64,000 nt of DNA from Pseudomonas putida (lineage in GTDB: Bacteria > Pseudomonadota > Gammaproteobacteria > Pseudomonadales > Pseudomonadaceae), in NCBI RefSeq assembly GCF_005080685.1, contig NZ_CP039371.1, positions 4,092,001 to 4,156,000 of the forward strand, in the 5' to 3' direction. Below, in pieces: positions 62,370 through 64,000 of the stretch. Both the position numbers and the translations under genes were made by a program. The notes below the pieces were generated by a model. That model saw nothing but the letters and a program-made list of their open reading frames with translations. It was not told where the DNA came from and ran no database searches. The stretch's first letter is position 1; each line of letters begins with the position of its first letter.

Positions 62370-64000
<1,631 letters not shown>

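Overview
This is a 64 kb GC-rich bacterial chromosome segment from the Pseudomonas putida group. The assignment rests on recognisable genes and their order (rbsB/rbsA, DUF1654, NhaR/SstT, ahpC/ahpF, gor/galU, modABC, csrA, glcC/glcDEFGB, gcl), on Pseudomonas-type REP elements built around a 'GGAGCGGG...CCCGC' core, and on codon use. No search was run, so the species is left open. The window begins inside rbsA and ends inside gcl.

Layout. 1-9.2 kb: ribose transport with a LacI-type operator, a DUF1654 gene behind a LexA box, a secreted endonuclease I, a MESH1-like HD hydrolase, two identical tRNA-Val(GAC) genes each with its own terminator, a PuuB-like amine oxidase, a C39-like lipoprotein without its catalytic residues, TerC and an NhaR-type regulator. 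9.2-22.6 kb: SstT, YceH, AhpF and AhpC (good OxyR-site match), Gor, GalU with a C-terminal remnant of UDP-glucose dehydrogenase upstream, small proteins, a nitronate monooxygenase-like enzyme, modABC behind a ModE-type operator, and topoisomerase IB. 22.6-30 kb: csrA, a histidine kinase / double KaiC ATPase / response regulator operon, tRNA-Leu(UAA), a DoxX protein, a PL7 polysaccharide lyase, a secreted protein behind a perfect CRP/Vfr palindrome, and a CigR-like protein.

30.17-34.34 kb: a 4.07 kb integrated element bounded by perfect 96-bp direct repeats at tRNA-Cys(GCA). It carries a tyrosine integrase, a degraded phage tail-spike reading frame and an AT-rich gene for a membrane-anchored glucuronyl C5-epimerase-like protein. 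It looks like a collapsed prophage that kept its surface-glycan genes.

34.5-46.2 kb: SohB-type protease, histidine phosphatase, SCP2 protein, a phosphotransferase/SDR pair, several small envelope proteins, an SLC13 transporter with RCK_C domains, a MASE1-GGDEF cyclase and an exported alpha/beta hydrolase. 46.2-64 kb is dominated by C2 (glycolate/glyoxylate) metabolism: glcC with glcDEFG and malate synthase G; a GntR / SHMT-like / class V aminotransferase / MFS / hydratase cluster; NAD-malic enzyme; and LysR with glyoxylate carboligase. The operator ATATTG-N4-CAAAAT occurs over the GntR start, before the aminotransferase and before the malic enzyme, linking these into one inferred regulon. Glyoxylate from glycolate can leave through malate synthase, transamination to glycine, or carboligation to tartronate semialdehyde.
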